Origin: Brevibacillus choshinensis
Lineage (GTDB): Bacteria > Bacillota > Bacilli > Brevibacillales > Brevibacillaceae
Reading direction: 5' to 3'
Length of the DNA: 64,000 bases
NCBI RefSeq assembly: GCF_016811915.1
Contig: NZ_CP069127.1
Location: 5,912,501-5,976,500, forward strand
Below, in pieces: positions 1 through 8,630 of this stretch (position 1 is the stretch's first letter; each line of letters begins with the position of its first letter). A program made the position numbers and the translations under genes. Below the pieces are notes generated by a model. That model worked only from the letters and a program-made list of their open reading frames with translations. It was not told the DNA's origin and did not search any database.

Positions 1-286
1 TGGCGGGGTCATTGACTTCCAGATTCCCGCTCTCCAGCAGCTGCTTCTGCCTATCAACAGCCGCTCTGAAGTGGGAGAACTCCCCTTCCTTCAGGCGGTA
101 AAGCTTCTTTTTGCTCAGCTTTTGTCCGAAGACCAAATAAACGATAAATCCGATACCCGGAATGAACAGCAGGACCATCAACCAAGCCCAGGTGGCCGCG
201 ATATTGCGCCGCTCCATGAAAATCAGAACAGCGGCCAAGATCACATTGCCGATTGATATGACCGCAACGAATTGTTCCAGCAACAA
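1..286 (-). CDS. cls: cardiolipin synthase, N-terminal part (runs off the window)
   Basis: The reading frame from about 286 down to base 1 encodes an N-terminus with two hydrophobic segments (EQFVAVISIGNVILAAVLIF and the segment starting WAWLMVLLFIPGIGF) followed by VYLVFGQKLSKKK. This is the typical PLDc_N membrane anchor of bacterial cardiolipin synthases, which join phosphatidylglycerol molecules at the membrane. The catalytic HKD motifs lie outside the window. The start is not certain: the frame offers TTG codons at 286 and 283 behind a GTGGGG stretch and no ATG nearby. A 95-residue ORF overlapping here in another frame has no such features and is a shadow. Confidence 0.75.
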   Translation of the reverse strand, partial: MLLEQFVAVISIGNVILAAVLIFMERRNIAATWAWLMVLLFIPGIGFIVYLVFGQKLSKKKLYRLKEGEFSHFRAAVDRQKQLLESGNLEVNDPA

Positions 287-412
287 GATTACCCCACATC
301 CACAAATAGGATTTCTCCCATTTTACACCATACTTCCCCAAGTTTCATCTTTGCTGCAAACCGTACGGATTCACGATTCGAAAACGCGGCTGCGCCACCT
401 TCGTTGCCCTTA

Positions 413-443
413 TTAAAAAAACCCGGCTCTGCTCGAACCGGGT
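413..443 (-). terminator. intrinsic terminator after the M29-like peptidase gene
   Basis: On the minus strand, stem ACCCGGTTC/GAGCCGGGT with a five-base loop is followed by seven T. It lies about 40 bases after the stop at 485. Confidence 0.85.
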
Positions 444-484
444 ATGGTCTATCCTCTCTGTCCTTTTTCTTCGAGGGCGGGCTT

Positions 485-1429
485 TTAAGCCAGATGCAGC
501 TGGCCCTTTTTCATGATGAGTCGGTCATCCAGATAGACATCAGGTTCCTTCACGACGAGATCGATGTGGACTCCGGCTACAATCGTACCGCCGAAGGTAT
601 TGTTGCTGCCAAATGCGACGTGAATGGTTCCATACACCTTTTCATCCTCCAGCACGACTCCGGTGATCCGCGCCTTGTCGTTGGTGCCGATTCCGAACTC
701 GCCGAGCATGCGGCCATCCTGGTCTCCCAAGATTTGCAGCAGTCGCTCTCCTGTCGTCCCTTCCGTTTTGGTGATCCGTCCCTTTTCTACCGTCAGCAGA
801 AGCGGGCTGTCCACTTTCCCGATACCGGAAATGGAGCCATCGACCAAAATCTGCCCCTCCGCAGAGCCTTCTACAGGTGCGATGTAAGCTTCCCCAGACG
901 GGAGGTTCCCCGACTCGCCCGGATTGACGTACATTCCCGTGCTAGGCACGCCAGGACGATTGGCAATGGAAAATTGAAGACTCTTGCCGTCTTTTTCAAT
1001 TCGCACAGTGCTCGCAGCAGTTAGCAGGTCGGTGACTTTCTCCGTCAAGATTTTCACTTGGGAATAGTCGGCTGCAATGGCACCTTCCAGGAACATGTCT
1101 TCCGTAATGCCCGGCATCGTCGCCAAGCGCGTTCCGTTGGCTGCTGCTTCCTTGCGTGCCTTTGTATGGGTCAGCGAATGCTCCGTGACACACACCACGA
1201 CATCCGCATGCTTCATTGCTTCTGCTACGAACGCGGGAGGCTCCTGGCCGCTTTTTTCACGCTCCTGCATCACCAGGTATACCGACTCCGCTCCAAGCTG
1301 TCTCCCGGCCTCCCAGAGGGCTTCTCCCAGCTCTCTTTTGACATCATCGGCGACTACCAGAAAAGACTCTCCCGCTTTCAAATCCATGCAACTCGTCAGG
1401 ATCCTCTTGCTGATTTCGATTAGTTTCAT
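485..1429 (-). CDS. M29-family-like aminopeptidase
   Basis: Predicted metallo-aminopeptidase of the M29 (aminopeptidase T/S) type, 314 residues. The C-terminal part carries the family-like stretch GTIHVAFGSNNTFGG and then HIDLVV, resembling the metal-binding region of M29 enzymes, but it is shorter than classical M29 members (about 400 residues), so it belongs to the short, poorly characterised branch. ATG at 1429 is chosen because AGGA stands 8-9 bases upstream; an upstream in-frame extension to 1471 has no ribosome site. It follows malate dehydrogenase at about 190 bases, with a probable terminator between, so it is probably a separate unit rather than part of the eut operon. Substrate unknown. 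Confidence 0.7.
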   Translation of the reverse strand: MKLIEISKRILTSCMDLKAGESFLVVADDVKRELGEALWEAGRQLGAESVYLVMQEREKSGQEPPAFVAEAMKHADVVVCVTEHSLTHTKARKEAAANGTRLATMPGITEDMFLEGAIAADYSQVKILTEKVTDLLTAASTVRIEKDGKSLQFSIANRPGVPSTGMYVNPGESGNLPSGEAYIAPVEGSAEGQILVDGSISGIGKVDSPLLLTVEKGRITKTEGTTGERLLQILGDQDGRMLGEFGIGTNDKARITGVVLEDEKVYGTIHVAFGSNNTFGGTIVAGVHIDLVVKEPDVYLDDRLIMKKGQLHLA

Positions 1430-1551
1430 GTGTCTCATCCTTTCGACCTGATTCCGAAACGCTTGTTTCACGCTTCTCTTTCTTCGTCATCCCCATCGAG
1501 ACTCCTGCCCCGTCATGTCATGCAGGTATCTCTACTATACCACTCCACGCC

Positions 1552-1576
1552 AAAAGGGCCGCCACATGGGCAGCCC
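1552..1576 (-). terminator. probable terminator of the eut-mdh operon
   Basis: Minus-strand hairpin GGGCTGCC/GGCGGCCC with loop CATGT followed by only four T. It stands 40 bases after the mdh stop. Confidence 0.6.
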
Positions 1577-1616
1577 TCCACAATCTCGTTTCTATGTTAT
1601 CCAAAGGACAACCATT

Positions 1617-2558
1617 CTATTGGACAGCCACCTTCATGACCGCTCTCACAGAGTCAGCCGATTTATCCAGCGCTGCCTTCTCTGCGGCTGTCAGATCCAG
1701 CTCGATGACTTTCTCGATCCCGCCAGCACCGAGAAGTGTCGGTACGCCGAGATAGAGATCGTTGTAGCCGTATTCACCCTGCAGATACGCGATGGATGGG
1801 AGAATGCGCTTTTTGTCTTTGAGGATCGCCTCCGTCATCTGCACCAGGGAAGCAGCAGGCGCGTAGTACGCCGATCCGTTTCCGAGCAGGCTGACGATCT
1901 CTCCCCCTCCTTTGCGGGTTCGCTCCACGATCGCATCCAGGCGCTCCTGCGGAATCAATTTGTCCAGCGGAATGCCGCCAGCGTAGGAGTAGCGCAGAAG
2001 CGGCACCATGTCATCGCCGTGTCCACCCAATACAAAGCCCGTCACATCTTCGACCGAAACGTTCAGCTCCATCGCGACAAAGGTGCGGAAGCGAGCGGTA
2101 TCGAGAACGCCGGATTGACCGATGACGCGGTTTTTCGGGAAGCCGGATGTTTTGTAGAACGTATAGGTCATCGCATCCACCGGGTTGGACAGGACGAGTA
2201 CGATGGAGTTCGGGGCATACGTTTTGACTTGCTCGGCAACCGAGCGCATGATGGATGCATTGGTAGCTACCAGGTCGTCGCGGGACATGCCCGGCTTGCG
2301 CGCGATACCCGCCGTAATGATGACGATATCCGAGCCCTCGATATCTCTGTAGTCGGAGGTGCCGACGATGGTCGAATCAAAACCCAATACAGGCGAGGAC
2401 TCCATCATGTCGAGCGCTTTTCCCTTGGTTGGGTTCTCCAGCTGCGGGATATCTACCAGCACGATGTCTCCCAGTTCCTTTTGGGCCAGGATGAATGCGG
2501 TAGTCGCTCCTGTAAATCCGCTGCCGATCACGGCTACTTTTTTTCTGCGAAATGTCAT
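1617..2558 (-). CDS. mdh: malate dehydrogenase (LDH-like type) at the end of the eut operon
   Basis: NAD-dependent malate/oxaloacetate oxidoreductase, 313 residues, full length for the LDH-like MDH family. Visible are the Rossmann GSGFTGA loop, VDIPQ after beta-2, the substrate arginines in ARKPGMSRDDL, the SNPVDA segment and the catalytic histidine in GGHGDDMVP. Start ATG 2558 has GAGGAGGG upstream. It follows eutC after only 33 bases, so it is almost certainly co-transcribed with the ethanolamine genes, which is unusual. It may be a second mdh copy beside the usual citrate-cycle one (inference). A role could be NADH recycling or use of acetyl-CoA carbon; it has no extension that would send it into a microcompartment. 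Confidence 0.92.
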   Translation of the reverse strand: MTFRRKKVAVIGSGFTGATTAFILAQKELGDIVLVDIPQLENPTKGKALDMMESSPVLGFDSTIVGTSDYRDIEGSDIVIITAGIARKPGMSRDDLVATNASIMRSVAEQVKTYAPNSIVLVLSNPVDAMTYTFYKTSGFPKNRVIGQSGVLDTARFRTFVAMELNVSVEDVTGFVLGGHGDDMVPLLRYSYAGGIPLDKLIPQERLDAIVERTRKGGGEIVSLLGNGSAYYAPAASLVQMTEAILKDKKRILPSIAYLQGEYGYNDLYLGVPTLLGAGGIEKVIELDLTAAEKAALDKSADSVRAVMKVAVQ

Positions 2559-2591
2559 GATGAACCCTCCTCGTCATGGTTTGGATGTCAA

Positions 2592-3524
2592 TTAGAGTAC
2601 CAGCTTTACACCGCTGGCCTTTTGTTCCAGCATCTTGCTCAGAATGGTGCCGATGTGAGCGCCCGCCTCAATCGGCGACGTTCCCTGCCGATGGATATTG
2701 GAGATGACCGTACGTTCGGACTCGACCATGCCCTTGCGCGGGCGATAGCACATGTAGGCGCTCATGGAGTGAGCCGTTACGAGACCCGGCCTCTCGCCAA
2801 TCAAGAGCACCAACACCTCGGGCTGCAGCAGCTCGCCGATGTGATCCATGCTCGCAACCCGGCCGCCTTTGACGAAAAACGGTGTGCCGCAGGTCAATCC
2901 GTAGCTTTTCAGGGAGTCGGTCAAGGATGGAAGCACGTCTCGCAAGTTGGCGTCCACGGCACTGGCACTCAGACCGTCTGACACCACGATTTGCACCTCG
3001 GGTTTCTTTTGACAACGCTCCAGAATCATTCGAACGCTTTCGTCATTGAGCACACGCCCCATGTCGGGACGCTTCAGGTAATTCTCGGTATTGTCGTATT
3101 GCGTTTCAACCGTAAACAGGGAAAACTCGTCGAGCAGAGACTGCTGCACCTCACCGTAAACCGCGTCCACTGCCGCCGCGTGATCGCGTCTCAGCTGGAG
3201 CATGGTCTTGGTCAGCGGCCGTACCCCTGTGCGCCATACGCCAATGCGGGCAGGCGTGCTTTCCAACAGCTCGGAAAGCCCATCCTTCCACTTTGGATTC
3301 GGTACATGAGCCGTTCGTTCCGGTTCTGCATGAACAGGCAGCTGACCGAAGCTACCGGATGCTGCTCCCGCGTTTGACACTTCTGCCTGCTTTGTCTCTG
3401 CCACGCTTTTCGTCTCCTCCATCTTCACGAGCTGCTGCGAAGGAGCTGATGGTGCCATTTCACTCAGTTTTTTCTGCAGCTCGGCCACTACCTTGTCTAC
3501 TAAAAAGTCCAATTGCTGTTCCAT
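2592..3524 (-). CDS. eutC: ethanolamine ammonia-lyase small subunit
   Basis: Light chain of the adenosylcobalamin-dependent ethanolamine ammonia-lyase, which splits ethanolamine into acetaldehyde and ammonia together with EutB. 310 residues. Residues 1-22 form an amphipathic helix (DFLVDKVVAELQKKL) followed by a linker of about 60 Ala/Glu/Ser/Pro-rich residues; such an N-terminus is known to target EutC into the microcompartment. The conserved core starts near RIGVWRTGVRP and holds VSDGLSASAV and LLIGERPGL. Start ATG 3524 has GGGAGGTGA upstream. It lies 19 bases after eutB and 33 before mdh. Confidence 0.95.
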   Translation of the reverse strand: MEQQLDFLVDKVVAELQKKLSEMAPSAPSQQLVKMEETKSVAETKQAEVSNAGAASGSFGQLPVHAEPERTAHVPNPKWKDGLSELLESTPARIGVWRTGVRPLTKTMLQLRRDHAAAVDAVYGEVQQSLLDEFSLFTVETQYDNTENYLKRPDMGRVLNDESVRMILERCQKKPEVQIVVSDGLSASAVDANLRDVLPSLTDSLKSYGLTCGTPFFVKGGRVASMDHIGELLQPEVLVLLIGERPGLVTAHSMSAYMCYRPRKGMVESERTVISNIHRQGTSPIEAGAHIGTILSKMLEQKASGVKLVL

Positions 3525-3543
3525 CCATCTATCACCTCCCGGA

Positions 3544-4905
3544 TTACATGAAAATCGTCGGATCCCCAGCGATAGCCGTCAGCTTGCCGTTCTCCATAAT
3601 CCCCATCTTTTCCAGCCACTTCTCAAAGGCTGGCGCAGGGCGCAGACCGAGCACTTCCCGGAAAGCAGCGATATCGTGGAAGCTGGTCGATTGATAGTTG
3701 AGCATGACGTCGTCTGCCATCGCCACTCCGATGACAAAGTTCACACCCGCCGCCGAAAGCAGAATCCCCAGATTGTCCATATCGTTCTGGTCCACTTTCA
3801 TATGGTTGGTGTAGCACACGTCACAGCCCATCGGCAGTCCGTGCAGCTTGCCCATGTAGTGGTCTTCCAATCCGGCACGAATGACCTGCCTGCTGTCGTA
3901 CAAATACTCCGGTCCGATAAAGCCTACGACCGTATTGACGATAAACGGCTGGTACTTGCGGGCGAGACCGTAGCAGCGCGCTTCCATCGTCACCTGGTCG
4001 ATGCCGAAGTGCGCTTCCGAGGAAAGCTCGGAGCCCTGGCCCGTCTCGAAATACCAGAAGTTCGGCCCTGTGGAGGTTCCCTCTTTTCGCATCAGCTCAT
4101 CCGCTTCATCCAGCAGAGCGACGTCGATTCCGAATGCCTTGTTCCCTTTTTCGCTGCCCGCGAGGCTCTGGAAAATCAGATCGGCAGGCGCTCCCTGACG
4201 GATGGCGCGCATCTGCGTAGAGACGTGTGCCAGGACACAGTTTTGGGTCGGAATATCCCACTTGTTCATCACGTCCTTGGTCATCATCAGAATGTCCTTG
4301 ACGCTATCCGACGTATCAATCACCGGGTTGATTCCGATGACCGCATCCCCGATTCCGTAGCTCAGCCCCTCGTAGAGGGCTGCCTTGATCCCTTGCACAT
4401 TGTCAGAGGGATGATTCGGCTGTACCCTTGCAGCCAGCACGCCCGGCTGACCGATCGCGGTGTTGCAGTGAGTAACGTTGCGGATCTTGGCCGCTGCCGT
4501 GATCAGATCAAGATTGCTCATCAGCTTGGTTGTCGCCGCGATCATTTCGCTGGACAATCCGCGGCTGATTCGTTTGATTTCGGCGTCGCCTGCCTGATGG
4601 CTCAAAAGATACTCGCGCAGCTCAGCCACGCTCCAATTTTTGATTTCAGTGTAGATCTTCTCGTTGATCCCCGCTTCGATCACACGGGAGACCTCGTCCT
4701 CCTCGGCAGGCAGCAGCGGATTGTTGCGAATATCCGCCAGCGTCAGGTCGGCCAGCACTTGCTTGGCTGCCACGCGTTCGCGGGAATCGGCTGCGGCGAT
4801 GCCTGCCAGTTGGTCACCTGATTTGTCCTCGTTTGCCTTTGCGAAGATTTCTTTTAGATCACGAAATTGGTAGGTCTGTCCGAGTACGGTCGTTTTCAAG
4901 TTCAT
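3544..4905 (-). CDS. eutB: ethanolamine ammonia-lyase large subunit
   Basis: Catalytic TIM-barrel subunit of ethanolamine ammonia-lyase (453 residues, normal length), which binds substrate and, with EutC, adenosylcobalamin. The family signature is continuous from LKTTVLGQTYQFRDLKEI through FGIDVALLDEADELMRKEG and GQGSELSSEAHFG to the C-terminus. ATG 4905 is preferred because AAGGGG lies 8 bases upstream; a GTG three codons earlier at 4914 overlaps the eutA stop and has no well-placed ribosome site. It follows eutA directly and is followed by eutC. The enzyme needs EutA for reactivation and a cobalamin supply encoded elsewhere. Confidence 0.97.
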   Translation of the reverse strand: MNLKTTVLGQTYQFRDLKEIFAKANEDKSGDQLAGIAAADSRERVAAKQVLADLTLADIRNNPLLPAEEDEVSRVIEAGINEKIYTEIKNWSVAELREYLLSHQAGDAEIKRISRGLSSEMIAATTKLMSNLDLITAAAKIRNVTHCNTAIGQPGVLAARVQPNHPSDNVQGIKAALYEGLSYGIGDAVIGINPVIDTSDSVKDILMMTKDVMNKWDIPTQNCVLAHVSTQMRAIRQGAPADLIFQSLAGSEKGNKAFGIDVALLDEADELMRKEGTSTGPNFWYFETGQGSELSSEAHFGIDQVTMEARCYGLARKYQPFIVNTVVGFIGPEYLYDSRQVIRAGLEDHYMGKLHGLPMGCDVCYTNHMKVDQNDMDNLGILLSAAGVNFVIGVAMADDVMLNYQSTSFHDIAAFREVLGLRPAPAFEKWLEKMGIMENGKLTAIAGDPTIFM

Positions 4906-4910
4906 CGCGT

Positions 4911-6383
4911 TCACCCCTTTTCATTTGGCCTCTCATCAAAGGCAAGCGTTTTTACCACGACAGGGATGATCGTTCCGGAAATCGGCTCTCCCAAGTCAAT
5001 GTAATCGCCGTATTCTACTCGCACCTGATCGATGCAAATGATTTCTGGTTTCCCACTGCAGCGCAGCGCCAATGCCTGCCCCAGCGCTTTGGCCATATCT
5101 GTCTCGCAGATGACGACCATCGTCTGACTTTCGGGAAAGGTGCGCCGGTATTGATCCGAAAGCTCCTGGGCGATGGACTGCAGCAGCTGATACGAGCAAT
5201 ATCCGATCCCCGATAAGGAGAGAGCGAAGGGGATGCCTGAGGTTTGATCAAACAGGCGTACCCCGAGGTCGTACACCGCCGTTACCTCCTGCCTCAGCTT
5301 TGCCGGGTCGGACAAATGATCGGGGGACAGCTCCAGCTTGAGGATGGGGATATTGCGGATCGGCAGCAGCTCAGCCTTGATGTGCACCGTCGAACCGCTG
5401 ATTTCCGTGCTCTGCATGCCCGCCCCGATCACGGTCGCTCGCACGGTTTGTTCCGGATCGACCCAGCGTACCGGGTATGTCCCCTGTTCTCTCTCCTGCT
5501 GCAGGACGGCCCCGAGCATCGGACCAAAATCGCCATATCGGCTTACATCAGCGATGGTCTTTACCGGCTGTCCTGTCATCAGCTGCCCCACTCCACCGGA
5601 TACGGACAGCTCCTCGACCGAAAATGCCTCTCTCAGGTGGTGGCCGAGCACCAGCAATCCGGATACCTCCCTCTCACGGCCGGTGAGGTAGTCCAGCATG
5701 CTTCTCGCCATTTCCCCGGCAATTTCCCGGATTCTCTCCACCGACATTTCCTGCCCAGGGTCCACGCGCAGTTTCTTTGCCGCAAGCCATGCCCGGATGT
5801 TGGGGGACACGTACTGAACCAGCCCGTGCGCATTCAACCGAATGAGTCTCCCTCCCACGTGAAAGGTCACCGTGGCGATGGCTTTGCCTCGGGAAAAGTA
5901 GGCGGCGTTGGCCGTTCCTCCCCCGATGTCCACATTCACAATCGTCCCTTGAATGGCCTGCGACCTTTTTTCCGCGCCTGCCCCCTTGCCCGCCAGTACG
6001 CCCTCCAGATCAGCTCCCGCTGTCGCTACCACGAAGTCGCCGGAGCGCTCTGCCAGCAAATGGACGATGTGCTGAGCGTTCTTTTTGCTGGCCGTCTCGC
6101 CCGTAATGATGACCGCGCCCGACTTGATATCAGACAGGCTGATCTTGGCCTTCTCGTATTCCGCTCCCAGAATCGCACCGATGCCATCCGCGTCGACTTC
6201 GTCAAAGCCCAGCAAGGGTGTGGAATGAACTTCACTCGCATAAAGCAGCTGCCGCTCGACGATCTGATAGCGAGGCAGCGAAAAGGTGCTGGACATACGC
6301 CCCAATCGCAACCGGCTGACAATCATTTTGGTAGTGCTGGTCCCCACGTCGATCCCGACGCTCTGGATCCATTGTTCATCCAT
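4911..6383 (-). CDS. eutA: ethanolamine ammonia-lyase reactivating factor
   Basis: EutA uses ATP to free damaged cobalamin from ethanolamine ammonia-lyase so that intact cofactor can bind. 490 residues, full length. It is an actin/Hsp70-like ATPase: the N-terminal phosphate loop GIDVGTSTTK (about 10-19), a second phosphate loop VDIGGGTANAAYF near 151-163 and the C-terminal fold are visible. Start ATG 6383 has GAGGAGG upstream. It is the first gene after the internal terminator that separates eutV from the catalytic genes, so its expression is probably controlled by EutV antitermination as well as by the operon promoter. It is followed by eutB with hardly any gap. Confidence 0.95.
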   Translation of the reverse strand: MDEQWIQSVGIDVGTSTTKMIVSRLRLGRMSSTFSLPRYQIVERQLLYASEVHSTPLLGFDEVDADGIGAILGAEYEKAKISLSDIKSGAVIITGETASKKNAQHIVHLLAERSGDFVVATAGADLEGVLAGKGAGAEKRSQAIQGTIVNVDIGGGTANAAYFSRGKAIATVTFHVGGRLIRLNAHGLVQYVSPNIRAWLAAKKLRVDPGQEMSVERIREIAGEMARSMLDYLTGREREVSGLLVLGHHLREAFSVEELSVSGGVGQLMTGQPVKTIADVSRYGDFGPMLGAVLQQEREQGTYPVRWVDPEQTVRATVIGAGMQSTEISGSTVHIKAELLPIRNIPILKLELSPDHLSDPAKLRQEVTAVYDLGVRLFDQTSGIPFALSLSGIGYCSYQLLQSIAQELSDQYRRTFPESQTMVVICETDMAKALGQALALRCSGKPEIICIDQVRVEYGDYIDLGEPISGTIIPVVVKTLAFDERPNEKG

Positions 6384-6430
6384 ACGAACCTCCTCGAGCC
6401 ATAGACATGCCTGTCGGGCTTACCTGAATG

Positions 6431-6480
6431 AAAAAACGCCTGAACAGCCGGAACCTTGCCTCCGGACTCATTCAAGCGCC
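6431..6480 (-). terminator. regulated terminator between eutV and eutA
   Basis: Minus-strand stem GCGCTTGAA...TCCGGA paired with TTCCGG...TTCAGGCG, followed by six T. It lies about 50 bases before eutA inside the operon. The 5' arm overlaps the small stem-loop at 6474-6487, as in the known ANTAR antitermination leaders. Confidence 0.85.
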
Positions 6481-6487
6481 TTTGCTC
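6474..6487 (-). promoter_or_regulatory. candidate EutV (ANTAR) binding hairpin before eutA
   Basis: On the minus strand GAGC-AAAGGC-GCTT forms a four-base-pair stem with a six-base loop having A at position 1 and G at position 4, the known hallmark of ANTAR target hairpins. The 3' side is shared with the terminator arm, so the two folds exclude each other. The usual partner hairpin (P1) further upstream is not clear to me. Confidence 0.6.
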
Positions 6488-6532
6488 TCTTTCCTATCTA
6501 CTTGTCACCGCTCTAACAGAACGACGTTATCT

Positions 6533-7123
6533 TCAAGAATGGGCCTCGATGGCTTGCTCACCGGACAAAATTTCTTCTGCCAGCTTGGCAAGCGGCATGC
6601 GCCGTTGCATGCTTACCTGCTGAAGCCATTTGTAGGCAGCCTCTTCCTCCAGGGAAAGACTGCTCATCAGCTTTCCTTTTGCCTTCTCCACAGCTTTTCG
6701 ATCCTCTATTTTCTGTTTCAAGGTGTGGATATCCTTCTTGAGCGCTACCACTTTCTCCTTTTGACTCAGGGCGATCTCTACTGCCGGAATGAGATCGTCC
6801 TCCGACACCGGCTTCACGAGGTAAGCGGTCACGCCTGCCTTGCGCGCATCCTGGACGAGTTCCTTTTGGCTGTAGGCCGTCAAGAGCAGGATCGAGCTGT
6901 CGGAAAAGGAACGGATGATCCCGCTAGCCTTGATCCCATTCAGTACAGGCATCTTCACGTCCATGATGATCAGATCCGGCTTGTGACGGTGCGCCTGCTC
7001 TACGGCTTCCTCCCCGTTTTTCGCCTCGGCGACCACCAAATACCCTTCATTTTCGAGCATCTCGCGCAGGTCCATGCGAATGATCGGCTCGTCATCCACT
7101 ACCATAATCTTCGGCTGTGTCAT
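6533..7123 (-). CDS. eutV: ethanolamine response regulator, ANTAR antiterminator
   Basis: Response regulator that, once phosphorylated by EutW, dimerises and binds paired RNA hairpins to prevent termination in eut transcripts. 196 residues: receiver domain (VVDDE, phospho-acceptor near Asp55 in IIMDVKMP, LLTAYS, conserved Lys in LVKPVS), then a coiled segment and an ANTAR domain from about residue 128 (EDRKAVEKAKGKLMSS...EEEAAYKWLQQVSMQRR). Start ATG 7123 has AAAGGAGG six bases upstream; the ATG two codons earlier is too close to that site. The first 32 bases overlap the end of eutW, which suggests coupled translation. The candidate RNA targets are at 6474-6487 and 14414-14425. Confidence 0.95.
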   Translation of the reverse strand: MTQPKIMVVDDEPIIRMDLREMLENEGYLVVAEAKNGEEAVEQAHRHKPDLIIMDVKMPVLNGIKASGIIRSFSDSSILLLTAYSQKELVQDARKAGVTAYLVKPVSEDDLIPAVEIALSQKEKVVALKKDIHTLKQKIEDRKAVEKAKGKLMSSLSLEEEAAYKWLQQVSMQRRMPLAKLAEEILSGEQAIEAHS

Positions 7124-8555
7124 CGTCATCCTCCTTTTGAATCGGATAGAGAATGGTCACCTCCGTACCGCCTCCGGTATTTCGGAAGTGCATGGTGCCC
7201 TCCAGGTCTTCCTTGACCAGGGTATCCACGATTTTCAGGCCCAGATGCCCTTTTTGCAGCACCTGCTCCATATCTTCAATGCCCACGCCGTCATCCGTGA
7301 CCGACAGGCTGATGAAATCATCCTTGGTCACGAGCGCCACAGCGATGGTTCCTTCAGACTGATCGCGAAACCCGTGGATCATGCAGTTTTGGATCAGCTC
7401 GGTCACAATCAGCGCAAACGACGTTGCTTTGTTCGATGGCAGGTAAACCGATTCCCCTGCCACTACGACCTGTATAGCTTGCTCGGAACGCCTCATGGAA
7501 GAGACGATTATTTTCGATATTTTGGTCAAGATTTCTTTGAAATCGATCTGCTCCAGCCCATCCTGCGCCAAATACTCGTGGATGATGGCAATGCTGTTGA
7601 TCCGGTTGATGCTTTCCCGGTATACCTTCTCGATTTCGGTGGATTGCGACCGCCTCATTTGCAGGCGCAAGAGACTCGCGATGGTCTGCAAATTGTTTTT
7701 GACGCGGTGATGAATTTCTTTGATGACGGCTGACTTGATCATCAGCTGCTTTTCCTTTTCCCGGATATCGGAAATATCCCGAAGAAGTATGATTCCCCCG
7801 ATGATGTCGGGCTTGCGAGCGGCGGAAACCGCTTTCATCATAATGAAATGCTTGCCTCTCGACAGTTCCTCCTGGATGTACCCTCCGTGTCTCACGAAGT
7901 TTTCCGGAGAGACGCGCCACGAAAAGATGCGTTCGATGCTGACTCCCTTTTCCGGCTCTGTAAGGCCGATCAACGCGAGCAGCTTGTGGGCGCGGCCATT
8001 CACGTACGTAATGATGCCGGCCTGATCAAATAAAATCATCCCCTCGTGCATGAGCGAAGAGATTGGCATATCTGGCACAGCAAACTGAATCAGGGTCTCG
8101 CTCAGATGCTCAGTCGTTTCCTTCAGCATCTCCACGTTTTTTTCCTGTTCAACCTGCTTGGAAATATCCTGCTCCGTGATGAGTGTACCGATGGTTTCCC
8201 CAGCTGCATTCGTGATCGGCACGACACTCTGCCGCATGACGACCTGCTCCTGGGATACACCCCGCGAACCGATGACGGGCTTTCCCGTCGTCAAACAGTA
8301 CATCACTGCCGGTTCATTTACCGCTGTGGCCAATTGCCCCACGACCGACCCGCTGTACATGGACCTGGCCGTGCCGGGTGAAGCCTGCGCGATGACCACC
8401 GCACAGCTTTTGTCGGCTGACGGGCAATCGATGAACATGTCCGCCTGGGACAAATCCGCAAAGATCTGCAGCTTGGAAGCCAGATCTTCTACAATCCGAA
8501 TATCTTCCTCACTCAACGTGGTAGTCTGCTTGCACAATTCCCGTATGGTAAGCAT
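7092..8555 (-). CDS. eutW: ethanolamine-sensing histidine kinase
   Basis: Cytosolic sensor kinase that responds to ethanolamine and phosphorylates EutV. 487 residues, no membrane segment. The N-terminal about 140 residues match the GAF-like H_kinase_N sensor (containing CPSADKSCAVVIAQA), followed by a PAS domain (about 160-270) and a HisKA_2/HWE-type kinase core whose phospho-accepting His is in IHHRVKNNLQTIASLLRLQ; the ATPase motifs are LIVTELIQN, VTDDGVGI and KGHLGLKIV. Ribosome site GAAAAGAGG precedes ATG 8555. It overlaps eutV. Confidence 0.93.
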   Translation of the reverse strand: MLTIRELCKQTTTLSEEDIRIVEDLASKLQIFADLSQADMFIDCPSADKSCAVVIAQASPGTARSMYSGSVVGQLATAVNEPAVMYCLTTGKPVIGSRGVSQEQVVMRQSVVPITNAAGETIGTLITEQDISKQVEQEKNVEMLKETTEHLSETLIQFAVPDMPISSLMHEGMILFDQAGIITYVNGRAHKLLALIGLTEPEKGVSIERIFSWRVSPENFVRHGGYIQEELSRGKHFIMMKAVSAARKPDIIGGIILLRDISDIREKEKQLMIKSAVIKEIHHRVKNNLQTIASLLRLQMRRSQSTEIEKVYRESINRINSIAIIHEYLAQDGLEQIDFKEILTKISKIIVSSMRRSEQAIQVVVAGESVYLPSNKATSFALIVTELIQNCMIHGFRDQSEGTIAVALVTKDDFISLSVTDDGVGIEDMEQVLQKGHLGLKIVDTLVKEDLEGTMHFRNTGGGTEVTILYPIQKEDDDDTAEDYGSG

Positions 8556-8630
8556 ACGAACCTCTTTTCACCTGCATGACGTTGGTATTGCCCTAATTTT
8601 CTCACAGACAGGCTCTAGCCGAAAAGAGGC

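Noticed and set aside
54..341. 95-codon minus-strand frame at the left edge
   Set aside because: It overlaps the cardiolipin synthase N-terminus in another frame and has no protein-like pattern.
1515..2981. Long plus-strand open frame of 488 codons
   Set aside because: It runs antisense to mdh and eutC, has no ribosome site or recognisable domain, and arises from codon bias of the real genes. The same holds for 38964-40664 (against ptsI) and 46031-47518 (against the helicase).
6488..6530. P1 partner hairpin of the ANTAR element before eutA
   Set aside because: Weak stems can be drawn in this stretch, but none gives a six-base loop with A1 and G4.
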